Positions 36,733 to 44,764 of a DNA stretch of 64,000 bases are shown piece by piece; position 1 is the first letter of the stretch; every line of letters begins with the position of its first letter. The notes below the pieces were generated by a model. It was given only the letters and a program-made list of their open reading frames with translations. It had not been told where the DNA came from and did not search any database. The DNA is from Dokdonia sp. PRO95 (GTDB taxonomy: Bacteria > Bacteroidota > Bacteroidia > Flavobacteriales > Flavobacteriaceae): positions 3,109,966 through 3,173,965 of the forward strand of contig NZ_CM001837.1 of NCBI RefSeq assembly GCF_000355805.1, written 5' to 3'. The position numbers were made by a program, and so were the translations under genes.

Positions 36733-37854
36733 TTAATCTCCGTCTGCATCTGCAAAGTCAATACTAATACTCATCGCGCTTACCATATCTACTTTGAGAA
36801 GTGGTACAAGACGCTGTACTTCATTATAAGACTCTAAGAATGTTGTAGGCGGATTTTGAGAAAGTTCGCTTTCAAAACTACCTAAAGCCGTTACAGAAGC
36901 ACGAGCAACATCAAACTGATTATTAATAATCGAACTTAGAAATATATCACCTTCTATAGCGTTAAGCTCATCCAGGTATGATGATAAGCTTTCGCCTTGA
37001 GCGCTCGTGTTATAAGCTATTCCATTAAAGAAGTCTTGAGTTGCATCTAGACCTACTAAGAATAAATCTTTAGAAAGGTTGCCTGCATACAGTGCTTCTA
37101 TATTTCCTACCTCTACGTTACCAGAAAATACGCCTCCAGGAATCCCCATTTTTCCTGCTCTTAGGTGCTTTTCAAAGTAAAAGATATAATCATTTACAAA
37201 ACGATCTGTAGATGCCGTCGCCGAAGCTCCATCATTTTCTACAAAAGCAGCTCTGTAAGAACCTTGCCACTCGCTTAATACTGATGATGTAAGTTGCTTC
37301 ATATCTGCAACTACATCGATTAAATACTGCTTATAATCTGCGCCTTCTGCTCCATTATAAACAGCAAGAATTGCAGCGTCGTCTGCTCCAAGACCGTATA
37401 ATAAATAATCGATTGCGGGAAAACCTTTGGCAGAACGGTTAGATGAAAGTCCAAAATCATAAGAGCCATTATCAATATTACTTTCTATAGTAGTAACATT
37501 TGCTGGGTAAATATTTACGTTAAGACGTAGGTTTACCGTTTCGGCTGGGCCTATTTCAAACATAGAAACTCGTTGCCATGTTGTGTAAGCGTCTAACCAT
37601 GCGGCACGCACTGCTGTAAGATCACTAGCATCTGCAGTAAATGCTGCTGTTGCGCTTTCTAGCGCATTTACCTTTGCATTAAAGTCTACATAACCTGGCA
37701 CAATAATATTATCTGCCCAATTAGTAAGCATCGCACTACGATCAAAGTTACTTGTGTTTTCTGTCCCACTATCGTCTGTTGTAATGGTTGTATCATCACT
37801 ACCACATGCATAAAAGAACAAAGCAATTGCTATAATTCCAAAAATCTTTTTCAT
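36733..37854 (-). CDS. imelysin-family lipoprotein (M75-like, iron uptake)
   Basis: 373 residues. Lipoprotein signal (ALFFYAC, Cys ~17), then two imelysin-type four-helix halves with AWLDAYTTWQRVSMFEIGPAE as the family landmark. The GxHxxE motif seen in classical imelysins reads GFPAID here, with His replaced by Pro and Glu by Asp, a change found in the IPPA/ICMP-like subgroups, so direct metal binding at that site may be lost. The gene is between a DUF4856 lipoprotein and the HTTM gene, consistent with a periplasmic or surface iron-binding component feeding a TonB receptor. Family is clear; the bound ligand is not. A hairpin (37881-37900) lies upstream. Confidence 0.88.
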   Translation of the reverse strand: MKKIFGIIAIALFFYACGSDDTTITTDDSGTENTSNFDRSAMLTNWADNIIVPGYVDFNAKVNALESATAAFTADASDLTAVRAAWLDAYTTWQRVSMFEIGPAETVNLRLNVNIYPANVTTIESNIDNGSYDFGLSSNRSAKGFPAIDYLLYGLGADDAAILAVYNGAEGADYKQYLIDVVADMKQLTSSVLSEWQGSYRAAFVENDGASATASTDRFVNDYIFYFEKHLRAGKMGIPGGVFSGNVEVGNIEALYAGNLSKDLFLVGLDATQDFFNGIAYNTSAQGESLSSYLDELNAIEGDIFLSSIINNQFDVARASVTALGSFESELSQNPPTTFLESYNEVQRLVPLLKVDMVSAMSISIDFADADGD

Positions 37855-37880
37855 AGTTAATTCTTCTTTTTACCCCCAAA

Positions 37881-37900
37881 AGGGAGCCAATGGGCTCCCT
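37881..37900 (-). other. intercistronic hairpin
   Basis: AGGGAGCC / GGCTCCCT stem with loop AATG between the DUF4856 and imelysin genes, without a proper T-run. It may be a leaky terminator or an mRNA stabiliser tuning relative expression. Confidence 0.5.
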
Positions 37901-37921
37901 GTTAATAGGTGTTATCTCTTG

Positions 37922-39130
37922 TTAACTTCCTGCCTGCTCTAGTGTGAAGTCAAAACGATCTGAAATTGTAGTTGAAATCAAATCAAGTGTTTCAGGTGTA
38001 ACTTCCCAAAGTCCGTTACCAGCTGTAAGTTGGCTCACAATTCCTTGCACTTCTTCTCTAGATAAGTATGGTGCATCTGTATCAGGGTTACGTGTAAATT
38101 GTAAACTATATACAAATCCAAAACCTTCAGATAAATCATGAAATGCAGTTCCAAAGTTATCTTGCTCTACTGCATTTTTACCTTGTTGTAAGTAGTAAAC
38201 CGCACGCACTCCAATAACTTCAGATATTTTTGTTCTTAAGATTTCTGCTTGCTCATCTCTCAATTCGTAGTCCTTTGCAACGATTGCTGCACGACCTAGT
38301 TTAAAAGCATCAAAAACATCTTGAGCGATACCTGCAAAGTCTTCATCACCTTCCACACGACCTAAGTATCTGTTTAAGAAGAAATCATCTGTACCTATTG
38401 TAGCATTTGCATTTGCTGGGTCTGCACTGTTACCAAAGAGGTATCCAAAAGCCTCGTCCCACTTGTGCTCCATATCTGTATAAGCTTTACCCTCTACAAG
38501 TATATCTGCATCATTATCTGCTACATTAGTACCCGCATCTAGTACGTTTGTACCTAGGTAATTGTTAAGCATTTGATCTACCATCAAAGCACCTATAAGA
38601 CTCTTTGCTACTACTTGGTTATATTCAAAACCATTTGCTGCTACATAGCGAGTACTTTCTCCATCTGCTATTTGACCCGCAACACCTATAGAGGCTTGTG
38701 TATTTTGAGCTGGAAACACTTCATTTACTTGAGTTGTAAAGTGTGACTCTATATATGCTTTAATTTCGGCAGAGGCTGCTGCATTTGTAGAAAAATAATC
38801 TGTAGAAGCAGCTACTTTGCTTTTTACACTCTTATCAGACGCATTTAAATCTGCATCCTCAAAAGGGTTGTTCTCATTTGCAAACATATCTGTTAATGAT
38901 GCTACTGAAGCATTATCAAAATCACTCATCTCGCTCACAATTTCTTGTGCCATCGCGATACGTGTTGTTTGGCCTGAGAAGCTCACAGTGCTTTCTCCAT
39001 TTCTTTCAAAAGAATAAGTTGCTGGTGCAACTACTTCAATTTCTTGATCGATTACTGGGCTATCGTCATCTTCACATGATGTAAAGGCGATTGTCGTAAT
39101 TGCTAATGCTATTGGTAAGAAGTTTTTCAT
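37922..39130 (-). CDS. DUF4856 lipoprotein (first gene of iron operon)
   Basis: 402 residues. Lipoprotein signal ends in AFTSC (Cys ~18). The remainder is a helical Bacteroidota family, DUF4856, often encoded beside imelysins, and may share their alpha-helical bundle fold; regions such as HKWDEAFGYLFG and FHDLSEGFGFVYSLQ are conserved-looking. No catalytic residues are evident. It is the promoter-proximal member of the DUF4856-imelysin-HTTM-TonB receptor operon. The promoter (-7 TATTTTTG at 39174-39181, -33 TTG at 39202-39204) is bordered by a 19-bp palindrome resembling an iron-responsive operator. Its role is likely in binding or passing iron at the cell surface; this is inferred from context. 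Confidence 0.82.
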   Translation of the reverse strand: MKNFLPIALAITTIAFTSCEDDDSPVIDQEIEVVAPATYSFERNGESTVSFSGQTTRIAMAQEIVSEMSDFDNASVASLTDMFANENNPFEDADLNASDKSVKSKVAASTDYFSTNAAASAEIKAYIESHFTTQVNEVFPAQNTQASIGVAGQIADGESTRYVAANGFEYNQVVAKSLIGALMVDQMLNNYLGTNVLDAGTNVADNDADILVEGKAYTDMEHKWDEAFGYLFGNSADPANANATIGTDDFFLNRYLGRVEGDEDFAGIAQDVFDAFKLGRAAIVAKDYELRDEQAEILRTKISEVIGVRAVYYLQQGKNAVEQDNFGTAFHDLSEGFGFVYSLQFTRNPDTDAPYLSREEVQGIVSQLTAGNGLWEVTPETLDLISTTISDRFDFTLEQAGS

Positions 39131-39173
39131 TTTTATTTAGACTTAATATAAATAGTGAATTTGTTTACGACGG

Positions 39174-39224
39174 CAAAAATAATAGTCATTTCTTGTTCTC
39201 GCAAGCTTATTTAGAATAAATAAG
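39174..39224 (-). promoter_or_regulatory. iron-operon promoter with adjoining 19-bp palindromic operator
   Basis: Minus-strand -7 TATTTTTG (39174-39181), 20-bp spacer, -33 TTG (39202-39204), then the inverted repeat CTTATTT-AGAAT-AAATAAG (39206-39224). Position and length fit a Fur-type operator, but binding is inference. Confidence 0.65.
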
Positions 39225-39258
39225 AATAAGAATGTGTTAAAATTGATTTTTGCTTGTC

Positions 39259-39726
39259 CTACTCAACCACCATCTTGCTCTGTAACTGGGATCGAGTGGC
39301 TTTTGCCCAATTTTCTAAAAGCTCTTTTTCTTCTTCAGAGAGGTCTCCATGAAGCAACGTATATGACTTCAATGGCATTTCTCCCTCTTCTACTTCTTCT
39401 ATAAGCTCATCTAGTTTATGGTCTTTTTTCTTAAGCGAGTAGTTATTCCACTCTTCCACATCAAAATGTCTTTTTCCATCTTTAATATGATCATTAACCC
39501 AGAAAGATAATGGTGCTATATCTGCATACCAAGGATATGTAGTTACACCACTATGACAATCATAACAATTGTTTCTAAATATTGCTTTAACCTCTGCTGG
39601 CATGTTAGTCTCTGCCTCAAAAGCATCGATAGCAAGGTAATTACCCTCCTGCTTGTCAGGTCTGATAAATTGGATAACCACAAGGACTATAAGTGCAAGA
39701 ATCAAAAAGTAGCGAAGTATTTTCAT
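39259..39726 (-). CDS. membrane-anchored haem-binding (CxxCH) protein
   Basis: 155 residues from the ATG at 39726; the longer frame start at 39780 would cross the promoter. One N-terminal membrane helix (~5-22), then a Haem_bd-type domain with one c-type haem site CYDCH near residue 53 and the conserved surrounding YPWYADIAPLSFWVNDHI and EMPLKSYTLLH. It should be translocated and attached to haem in the periplasm. Proteins of this type appear beside iron and respiratory genes in marine Bacteroidota; electron transfer is assumed, partner unknown. It is a separate transcript from the iron operon, yet its promoter carries a similar palindrome, so co-regulation by iron is likely. Confidence 0.85.
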   Translation of the reverse strand: MKILRYFLILALIVLVVIQFIRPDKQEGNYLAIDAFEAETNMPAEVKAIFRNNCYDCHSGVTTYPWYADIAPLSFWVNDHIKDGKRHFDVEEWNNYSLKKKDHKLDELIEEVEEGEMPLKSYTLLHGDLSEEEKELLENWAKATRSQLQSKMVVE

Positions 39727-39749
39727 AATATATATAAGTATTGAGCTCG

Positions 39750-39806
39750 CGAAAATAATAAGCAATTGAAAAACAAACAACCTTATATTTAATTATTCTA
39801 AATAAG
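39750..39806 (-). promoter_or_regulatory. promoter with operator-like repeat upstream of haem-binding gene
   Basis: Minus strand: -7 TATTTTCG (39750-39757), 20-bp spacer, -33 TTG (39778-39780), then TTATTCTAAATAAG (39793-39806), which in reverse complement shares CTTATTTAGAATAA with the iron-operon operator. Also ATTTA...TAAAT arms at 39787-39803. Confidence 0.6.
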
Positions 39807-39835
39807 TTTAAGGATAATAAAGTTTTCTTAACATA

Positions 39836-39851
39836 CGCTTTCGCGAAAGCA
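39836..39851. repeat. palindrome copy (terminal base off)
   Basis: CGCTTTCGCGAAAGCA, between the terminator of the helicase gene and the haem-binding gene promoter. Confidence 0.92.
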
Positions 39852-39856
39852 TAAAA

Positions 39857-39886
39857 AAACCCTCTATCCATATAGATAAAGGGTTT
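39857..39886 (-). terminator. terminator after DEAD-box helicase gene
   Basis: AAACCCTCTATC / GATAAAGGGTTT hairpin with one mismatch, T-run on the minus strand, ~20 bp after the helicase stop. Confidence 0.7.
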
Positions 39887-39907
39887 GATAATAACAAAAG
39901 ACAACGA

Positions 39908-41191
39908 TTAACGTCTTCTTGAATTTTTTGTTCTACTATCAGAATTTTTGTTTCCTCCAGTATTTTTGCCTCGTCCTCCACCATTACGTGAGTTACGACG
40001 GCCTTGCTGATGCCTGGCTTTATTTTCGGCAGCTTGTTTTTTAATTTGTGCAAGCGTGTCTGTTGGCTGGAAACCTTCTAGAACTTCGCTATGTAGTTTT
40101 TCTCCCAATAGTTTTTCTATACCTTTTACATAGTCTACCTCATCTACTCCTACTAGTGAGATTGCTTGTCCACTTGCTCCTGCTCTACCTGTACGACCTA
40201 TGCGGTGTACGTAATCTTCTGGTACATTAGGCAGCTCATAGTTAATTACATAAGGTAATAATGGAATATCAAGACCACGTGCAGCAATATCTGTCGCTAC
40301 AAGTACACGTACTTTACCGCTTTTAAAACCTGCGAGTGCTTTTACTCTTGCGTTTTGCGTTTTATTACCATGTATCGCAGCAGATGAGATTCCTGTTTTA
40401 TCTAATTTTTGAGATAGTCTATTTGCACCGTGTTTTGTTCTTGTAAACACAAGTACTTGATCCCAATTTCCCTCTTTTATGAACTTTATAAGCATTTCTG
40501 TCTTACGAGACTTATCTACTCTATAGGTTTTTTGATCTACTTTTTCGGCAGTTGTATTTTCTGGTGTCGCTTCTACTAGTACAGGATTTGTAAGGATGCT
40601 ACTTGCAAATTTCTTGATATCTGTATTAAAGGTTGCACTAAAAAGAAGATTCTGCCTTTTGGCAGGAACCATTTTCAACACTTTCTTAATATCGTGTATA
40701 AAGCCCATATCTAGCATACGGTCTGCTTCGTCAAGTACTAAGAACTCCACATCAGAAAGACTTAGTAGACCTTGATTTTGTAAATCTAATAACCTACCTG
40801 GAGTGGCAACTAGAATATCTACCCCTTGACGCAAAGTACGTACTTGTGGATTCTGGTTTACTCCTCCAAAGATTACCATAGATTTAATATCTACATACTT
40901 ACTGTACTCTAATACATTTTCTTGTATTTGTGCAGCAAGTTCTCTTGTAGGTGTAAGCACAAGTGCTCTTATCTTGCGGCGTCCTTGTTTTGGGTTACTT
41001 ATAAGCCTATGAATCATAGGCAATGTGAATCCTGCAGTTTTTCCTGTTCCTGTTTGTGCACTAGCAAGGACATCTTTGCCTTTTAGTACTTCCGGAATTG
41101 CTTTTTGTTGAATAGGTGACGGCGTTGTATAGCCTTTTTCGCTCACAGCTTTGAGCAGGGCATCAGAGAGCCCTAAAGATTTAAATGACAT
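39908..41191 (-). CDS. DEAD-box RNA helicase (RhlE-like)
   Basis: 427 residues. All core motifs are visible: Q motif (GYTTPSPIQ), I (AQTGTGKT), Ia (PTRELAAQ), GG, II ([10 protein letters not shown]), III (SATF), IV (LVFTRTK), V ([10 protein letters not shown]) and VI (HRIGRTGR). The C-terminus after ~375 is basic and Asn/Arg/Gly-rich, an RNA-binding tail common in RhlE-type enzymes and cold-adapted marine bacteria. It unwinds short RNA duplexes in ribosome assembly or mRNA turnover; the precise role is not visible. Monocistronic between its terminator (39857-39886) and the next gene upstream. A second DEAD-box gene lies at 45564-46922 in another sub-branch. Confidence 0.95.
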   Translation of the reverse strand: MSFKSLGLSDALLKAVSEKGYTTPSPIQQKAIPEVLKGKDVLASAQTGTGKTAGFTLPMIHRLISNPKQGRRKIRALVLTPTRELAAQIQENVLEYSKYVDIKSMVIFGGVNQNPQVRTLRQGVDILVATPGRLLDLQNQGLLSLSDVEFLVLDEADRMLDMGFIHDIKKVLKMVPAKRQNLLFSATFNTDIKKFASSILTNPVLVEATPENTTAEKVDQKTYRVDKSRKTEMLIKFIKEGNWDQVLVFTRTKHGANRLSQKLDKTGISSAAIHGNKTQNARVKALAGFKSGKVRVLVATDIAARGLDIPLLPYVINYELPNVPEDYVHRIGRTGRAGASGQAISLVGVDEVDYVKGIEKLLGEKLHSEVLEGFQPTDTLAQIKKQAAENKARHQQGRRNSRNGGGRGKNTGGNKNSDSRTKNSRRR

Positions 41192-41327
41192 ATAAAGGTT
41201 TTGTTAAATGACCTAAATGTAGCCACTTCTTTAAAGGCACGAAGGTAGTGCTTATTTAATTACTTACTTCACTATTAGCAAAGTCTTGTGACTACATGAA
41301 TTTTCTTTACCGCTCCACACAGAAATA

Positions 41328-42080
41328 CTACTTCCAGAATTTCAATCTCTTTTTGAGTCGTTTCTTTTTGTAGAATGCTTCTTGAAATTTTTGTACTCCT
41401 GCAAGCATCGCATCATATACATTTTTTTCATTTTCACCACTTACTAAAGCATAAGCTCTAGCCATCACCGCAATATCCTCCGGACGTGGAGACAAACGTG
41501 CAAAATTATTCATGCGCGTATGAAAGTCCATAGGGCCAAATTTCATTCTATTAAGGTCTACCAAGTAAAAATCGTATCCTTTTTCTGTAATAACAATGAG
41601 TGTATTACCTAGAGAATGATCAAGAAAGTGAATTCCCTTTTCATGTAAATTATACGTAAATCTTGCAAAAGCGCTCAGTATATCTTTATTTCCTAGGTAA
41701 GGAGATGCCTCACATAGTTCTCTATAGGTAAGATCATAATTAAGATGATTACTCACATAATAACTATGTCCAAACAACAATCCCTCTTCTTCAAAATAAG
41801 CAATAGGCTCTGGTGTAAGTATTCCTTTTTCTAAAAGTTTATGAGCATACTCAAAAGATCTCGCTGCTTTTGAGCCGCGCACATATTTGTAAGCTATTCT
41901 ATTGACAAGATTAGGAACCTTAAAAGACTTCACATTAATGACTTTCCCTCCTACTTCAAAAAGTTTTAGAGAATTGCGATTACGCTCATCAAACTTCTTT
42001 CCCGAAGTATCAAAATCTGTGATACACTGCGTGATTGCTTCTGTATCACCCTTAAAATTTTTAGAGAAAACTATATTCAC
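41328..42080 (-). CDS. Kdo/WaaP-family lipopolysaccharide kinase-like protein
   Basis: 250 residues from a GTG at 42080. It has the lipopolysaccharide kinase (Kdo/WaaP) pattern: an N-lobe with GGKVINVKSFK (the Lys may be the ATP-contacting one), a catalytic loop HFLDHSLGNTLI (HxD type with the downstream Asn), and the metal-binding YLVDLNRMKFG. Such kinases phosphorylate the Kdo or heptose of the LPS core at the inner-membrane face. The tail is very basic (KKRLKKRLKFWK), which suits a membrane-proximal position. It stands alone between the helicase gene and sua5. Fold and catalytic residues look intact; the exact sugar target is not decided by sequence. Confidence 0.82.
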   Translation of the reverse strand: MNIVFSKNFKGDTEAITQCITDFDTSGKKFDERNRNSLKLFEVGGKVINVKSFKVPNLVNRIAYKYVRGSKAARSFEYAHKLLEKGILTPEPIAYFEEEGLLFGHSYYVSNHLNYDLTYRELCEASPYLGNKDILSAFARFTYNLHEKGIHFLDHSLGNTLIVITEKGYDFYLVDLNRMKFGPMDFHTRMNNFARLSPRPEDIAVMARAYALVSGENEKNVYDAMLAGVQKFQEAFYKKKRLKKRLKFWK

Positions 42081-42260
42081 AGATATGAGTTCGTTAAGAT
42101 GGTAATTAATACCGTTCCCTTAGAAATCCATAAGAATTTGCTCTTATGATTAACCTAACTAGTGGCAAAGCATTAATACATTATATCTCGCAAATATATA
42201 AAATTGCAATCCTTCCCTTTACAAAGTGCCGCAGAGTATACTAATAAAAAAAGAATAGGT

Positions 42261-42268
42261 TATTTTTG
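42261..42268 (+). promoter_or_regulatory. -7 element TATTTTTG
   Basis: Exact TAnnTTTG match 16 bp before the Sua5 ATG; no clear -33. Confidence 0.5.
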
Positions 42269-42284
42269 CATTTAAACTTATTTG

Positions 42285-42845
42285 ATGAAACAAGAACACG
42301 ACGCAGCACTAGCCGTTTTAAAAAGAGGTGGCCTTATTCTTTACCCTACTGACACTGTATGGGGAATAGGTTGTGATGCTACAAACCCAGATGCCGTAGA
42401 TAAAGTTTATGCACTTAAAAAGCGCGCAGAGAGTAAATCTCTTATCTGTCTTGTAAGTGATTTTAAAATGCTTAACCAGTATGTCGAAAATATTCCTGAA
42501 GTGGCATATGACATACTTAAATATGCTGCAAAACCTACTACCATCATTTATGACGACCCTATACGCGTAGCAACTAATGTGATTGCACCAGATAACAGCA
42601 CTGCATTTAGAGTATGTCGCAATCAGTTTTGTAACTTTTTACTTAAAAAGTTTAGAAAACCTATTGTTTCTACAAGCGCAAATGTGTCTGGAAAACCTAC
42701 TCCACAAAGTTTCAGTGAGATTTCTCAAGAAATTATAGATGGTGTAGATTATGTTGTGAATCTAGATCGCAATCGCACTTCAACAAAACCTAGCGCAATT
42801 ATAAAACTTACAGAAGACGGTAAAGTAACCATCATAAGAGATTAA
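42285..42845 (+). CDS. L-threonylcarbamoyladenylate synthase (Sua5/YrdC/YwlC family)
   Basis: 186 residues, YrdC-domain size, without the extra Sua5 C-terminal domain. The ATG at 42285 is preferred to the preceding TTG. Landmarks are GGLILYPTDTVWGIGCDA, KKRAESKSL, TIIYDDP and RVCRNQFCNFLL, ending in TKPSAIIKL. The enzyme makes threonylcarbamoyl-AMP from threonine, bicarbonate and ATP, the first step of t6A at position 37 of ANN-decoding tRNAs; it works with TsaB-TsaC-D-E proteins encoded elsewhere. The following cca gene, 125 bp later on the same strand, is another tRNA maturation enzyme. A palindrome copy sits in the gap. Confidence 0.93.
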   Translation: MKQEHDAALAVLKRGGLILYPTDTVWGIGCDATNPDAVDKVYALKKRAESKSLICLVSDFKMLNQYVENIPEVAYDILKYAAKPTTIIYDDPIRVATNVIAPDNSTAFRVCRNQFCNFLLKKFRKPIVSTSANVSGKPTPQSFSEISQEIIDGVDYVVNLDRNRTSTKPSAIIKLTEDGKVTIIRD

Positions 42846-42916
42846 ACTATGTAGCACCTACTTTTAATCAAGTCGTTGCTATCTCTCAATTTATAAAAAT
42901 ACGCTTGGTATTATCT

Positions 42917-42932
42917 CGCTTTCGCGAAAATG
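42917..42932. repeat. palindrome copy (right arm degenerate)
   Basis: CGCTTTCGCGAAAATG in the 125-bp gap between the Sua5 and CCA genes. Confidence 0.85.
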
Positions 42933-42970
42933 TACCAAAAAACACCTTTACCTCTATTTAAATTCTAGCA

Positions 42971-44386
42971 ATGAATCTAAAGAATGCACTCTCCCTTCCT
43001 ATCTTTAATACCATTTCTAATGCTGCCGATGCACTTGAACTAGAAACCTACGTTATAGGTGGATTTGTGCGTGATTACCTTTTAAAACGTAATAAAGAAG
43101 TTAAAGATATTGATGTAGTCGCTGTAGGTAGTGGGATTACTCTTGCTCGCAAAGTATCACAAATTTTACCGAAAAAGCCAAAAGTACAAGTTTTTAAAAC
43201 TTACGGTACAGCCATGTTACGTTCTGGTAATATGGATATAGAGTTTGTAGGAGCTCGTAAAGAATCGTATGCTGCCGATAGTCGGAATCCTATCGTAGAG
43301 AATGGTACACTAGAAGATGACCAAAATCGTCGTGACTTTACTATCAATGCACTTGCCATTAAACTTAATGATAACGGTTATGGCGATGTAATTGACCCCT
43401 TTGATGGAATAAGCGATCTTGAGCGTAAGATTATAAGAACACCTCTAGATCCAGATATTACTTATAGTGATGATCCCCTACGTATGATGCGTGCAATACG
43501 CTTTGCATCACAATTAGACTTTATGATTGAGCGCACGTCGCTAGAATCCATAACTAAAAATGCAGAGCGCATTAAGATTATCACAAATGAGCGCATTGTA
43601 GATGAGCTTCATAAAATAATGTTGAGCCCTACTCCTTCTAAAGGTTTCTTACTACTAGAAAAAACAGGGCTACTTCCATACATCTTACCAGAGCTTATGG
43701 CGTTAAAAGGTATAGATGAGATAGAGGGACAAAAACATAAAGATAATTTTTACCACACGCTAGAAGTAGTAGATAATATCTCAGAACATACTGATGACCT
43801 CTGGCTACGCTGGGCTGCTTTATTACATGACATAGGTAAGGCACCAACAAAGAAGTTTTCAAAAAAAGTAGGCTGGACCTTTCACGGGCACGAGTTTGTA
43901 GGTTCAAAAATGGTCTACAAATTATTTAAACGCCTCAAGATGCCATTAAATGACAAAATGAAATTTGTTCAGAAAATGGTACTTATGAGCTCGCGACCTA
44001 TTGTTATCTCAGAAGATCATGTCACAGATAGCGCCGTACGAAGACTTATTTTTGATGCAGGAGATCACATTGAAGATCTCATGACTTTATGTGAGGCAGA
44101 CATTACGACTAAGAATCCAAAACGTTTTAAAAGGTATCACAATAATTTTAAAGTGGTACGCGAAAAAATGAAAGAGGTTGAAGAACGCGACCACATACGT
44201 AACTTTCAGCCGCCAGTATCTGGAGAAGAAATCATGGAAGCTTTTAACATTAAACCCAGCCGTGAGATCGGAATACTTAAAGAGGCTATTAAAGAAGCTA
44301 TTTTAGAAGGTGAAATACCTAATGAAAAAGAAGCCGCCATTGCTTTTATGATGAAAAAAGCAAAAGACATTAAACTCATTAAATAG
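42971..44386 (+). CDS. cca: CCA-adding tRNA nucleotidyltransferase (HD-containing)
   Basis: 471 residues. The head domain has IGGFVRDYLL and the catalytic DIDVVAVG (DxD), then the RRDFTINALA block that fixes nucleotide choice and DPLRMMRAIRFASQ in the neck. An HD domain follows, with LLHDIGKAPTKK and FHGHEFVG. It adds the CCA end to tRNAs without template; the HD part has phosphatase-type activity in some homologues. Class II nucleotidyltransferase of the family shared with poly(A) polymerase, for which CCA-adding is the normal Bacteroidota role. A strong bidirectional terminator follows at 44406-44446. No truncation. Confidence 0.92.
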   Translation: MNLKNALSLPIFNTISNAADALELETYVIGGFVRDYLLKRNKEVKDIDVVAVGSGITLARKVSQILPKKPKVQVFKTYGTAMLRSGNMDIEFVGARKESYAADSRNPIVENGTLEDDQNRRDFTINALAIKLNDNGYGDVIDPFDGISDLERKIIRTPLDPDITYSDDPLRMMRAIRFASQLDFMIERTSLESITKNAERIKIITNERIVDELHKIMLSPTPSKGFLLLEKTGLLPYILPELMALKGIDEIEGQKHKDNFYHTLEVVDNISEHTDDLWLRWAALLHDIGKAPTKKFSKKVGWTFHGHEFVGSKMVYKLFKRLKMPLNDKMKFVQKMVLMSSRPIVISEDHVTDSAVRRLIFDAGDHIEDLMTLCEADITTKNPKRFKRYHNNFKVVREKMKEVEERDHIRNFQPPVSGEEIMEAFNIKPSREIGILKEAIKEAILEGEIPNEKEAAIAFMMKKAKDIKLIK

Positions 44387-44405
44387 AGAAGGTCTTCATT
44401 TTAAT

Positions 44406-44446
44406 AAAAAACCCTTAGCATATCTGTGAAATGCTAAGGGTTTTTT
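44406..44446. terminator. bidirectional terminator
   Basis: Sixteen-bp stem AAAAAACCCTTAGCAT / ATGCTAAGGGTTTTTT (44406-44421, 44431-44446), between convergent genes. Confidence 0.93.
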
Positions 44447-44464
44447 AGTGATAGCTAGTTAAGC

Positions 44465-44719
44465 TTATCCTATCTCACACGTCTTGTGACTACCATCACA
44501 GTATGGAGGATTCTTTGTCATCTTACAATTACATAAATAAGCAGTTCCTGTTTTTTGCGCTTCAAAACGTAAACTAGGTGTACTTTCTGCCGCTTTATGT
44601 CCTCCATCGCAAAAAGGTTGCTTCTCAGAGTGTCCACACGTACACCATGAATATTTCTTTCCTTCTTCTAGCTCTACGGCTATTGGTGCAATACCCGCTA
44701 CTTTTTTATTGTCTTCCAT
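44465..44719 (-). CDS. two-motif CDGSH iron-sulfur protein
   Basis: 84 residues. Two CDGSH-type [2Fe-2S] motifs are visible: CTCGHSEKQPFCDGGH (Cys, Cys, Cys, His ligands) near 26-41 and CNCKMTKNPPYCDGSH near 62-77. Small bacterial proteins with tandem CDGSH sites are likely cytoplasmic Fe-S transfer or redox proteins; the physiological partner is not known. The second motif retains the full set of ligands, so both clusters should form. The gene is small and single, in the 45-bp gap after the cca terminator. No signal peptide or membrane segment. Confidence 0.9.
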   Translation of the reverse strand: MEDNKKVAGIAPIAVELEEGKKYSWCTCGHSEKQPFCDGGHKAAESTPSLRFEAQKTGTAYLCNCKMTKNPPYCDGSHKTCEIG

Positions 44720-44764
44720 AATTTATTTGATAATCACCTATAAAGATGGTGTTGATTTATAGTG

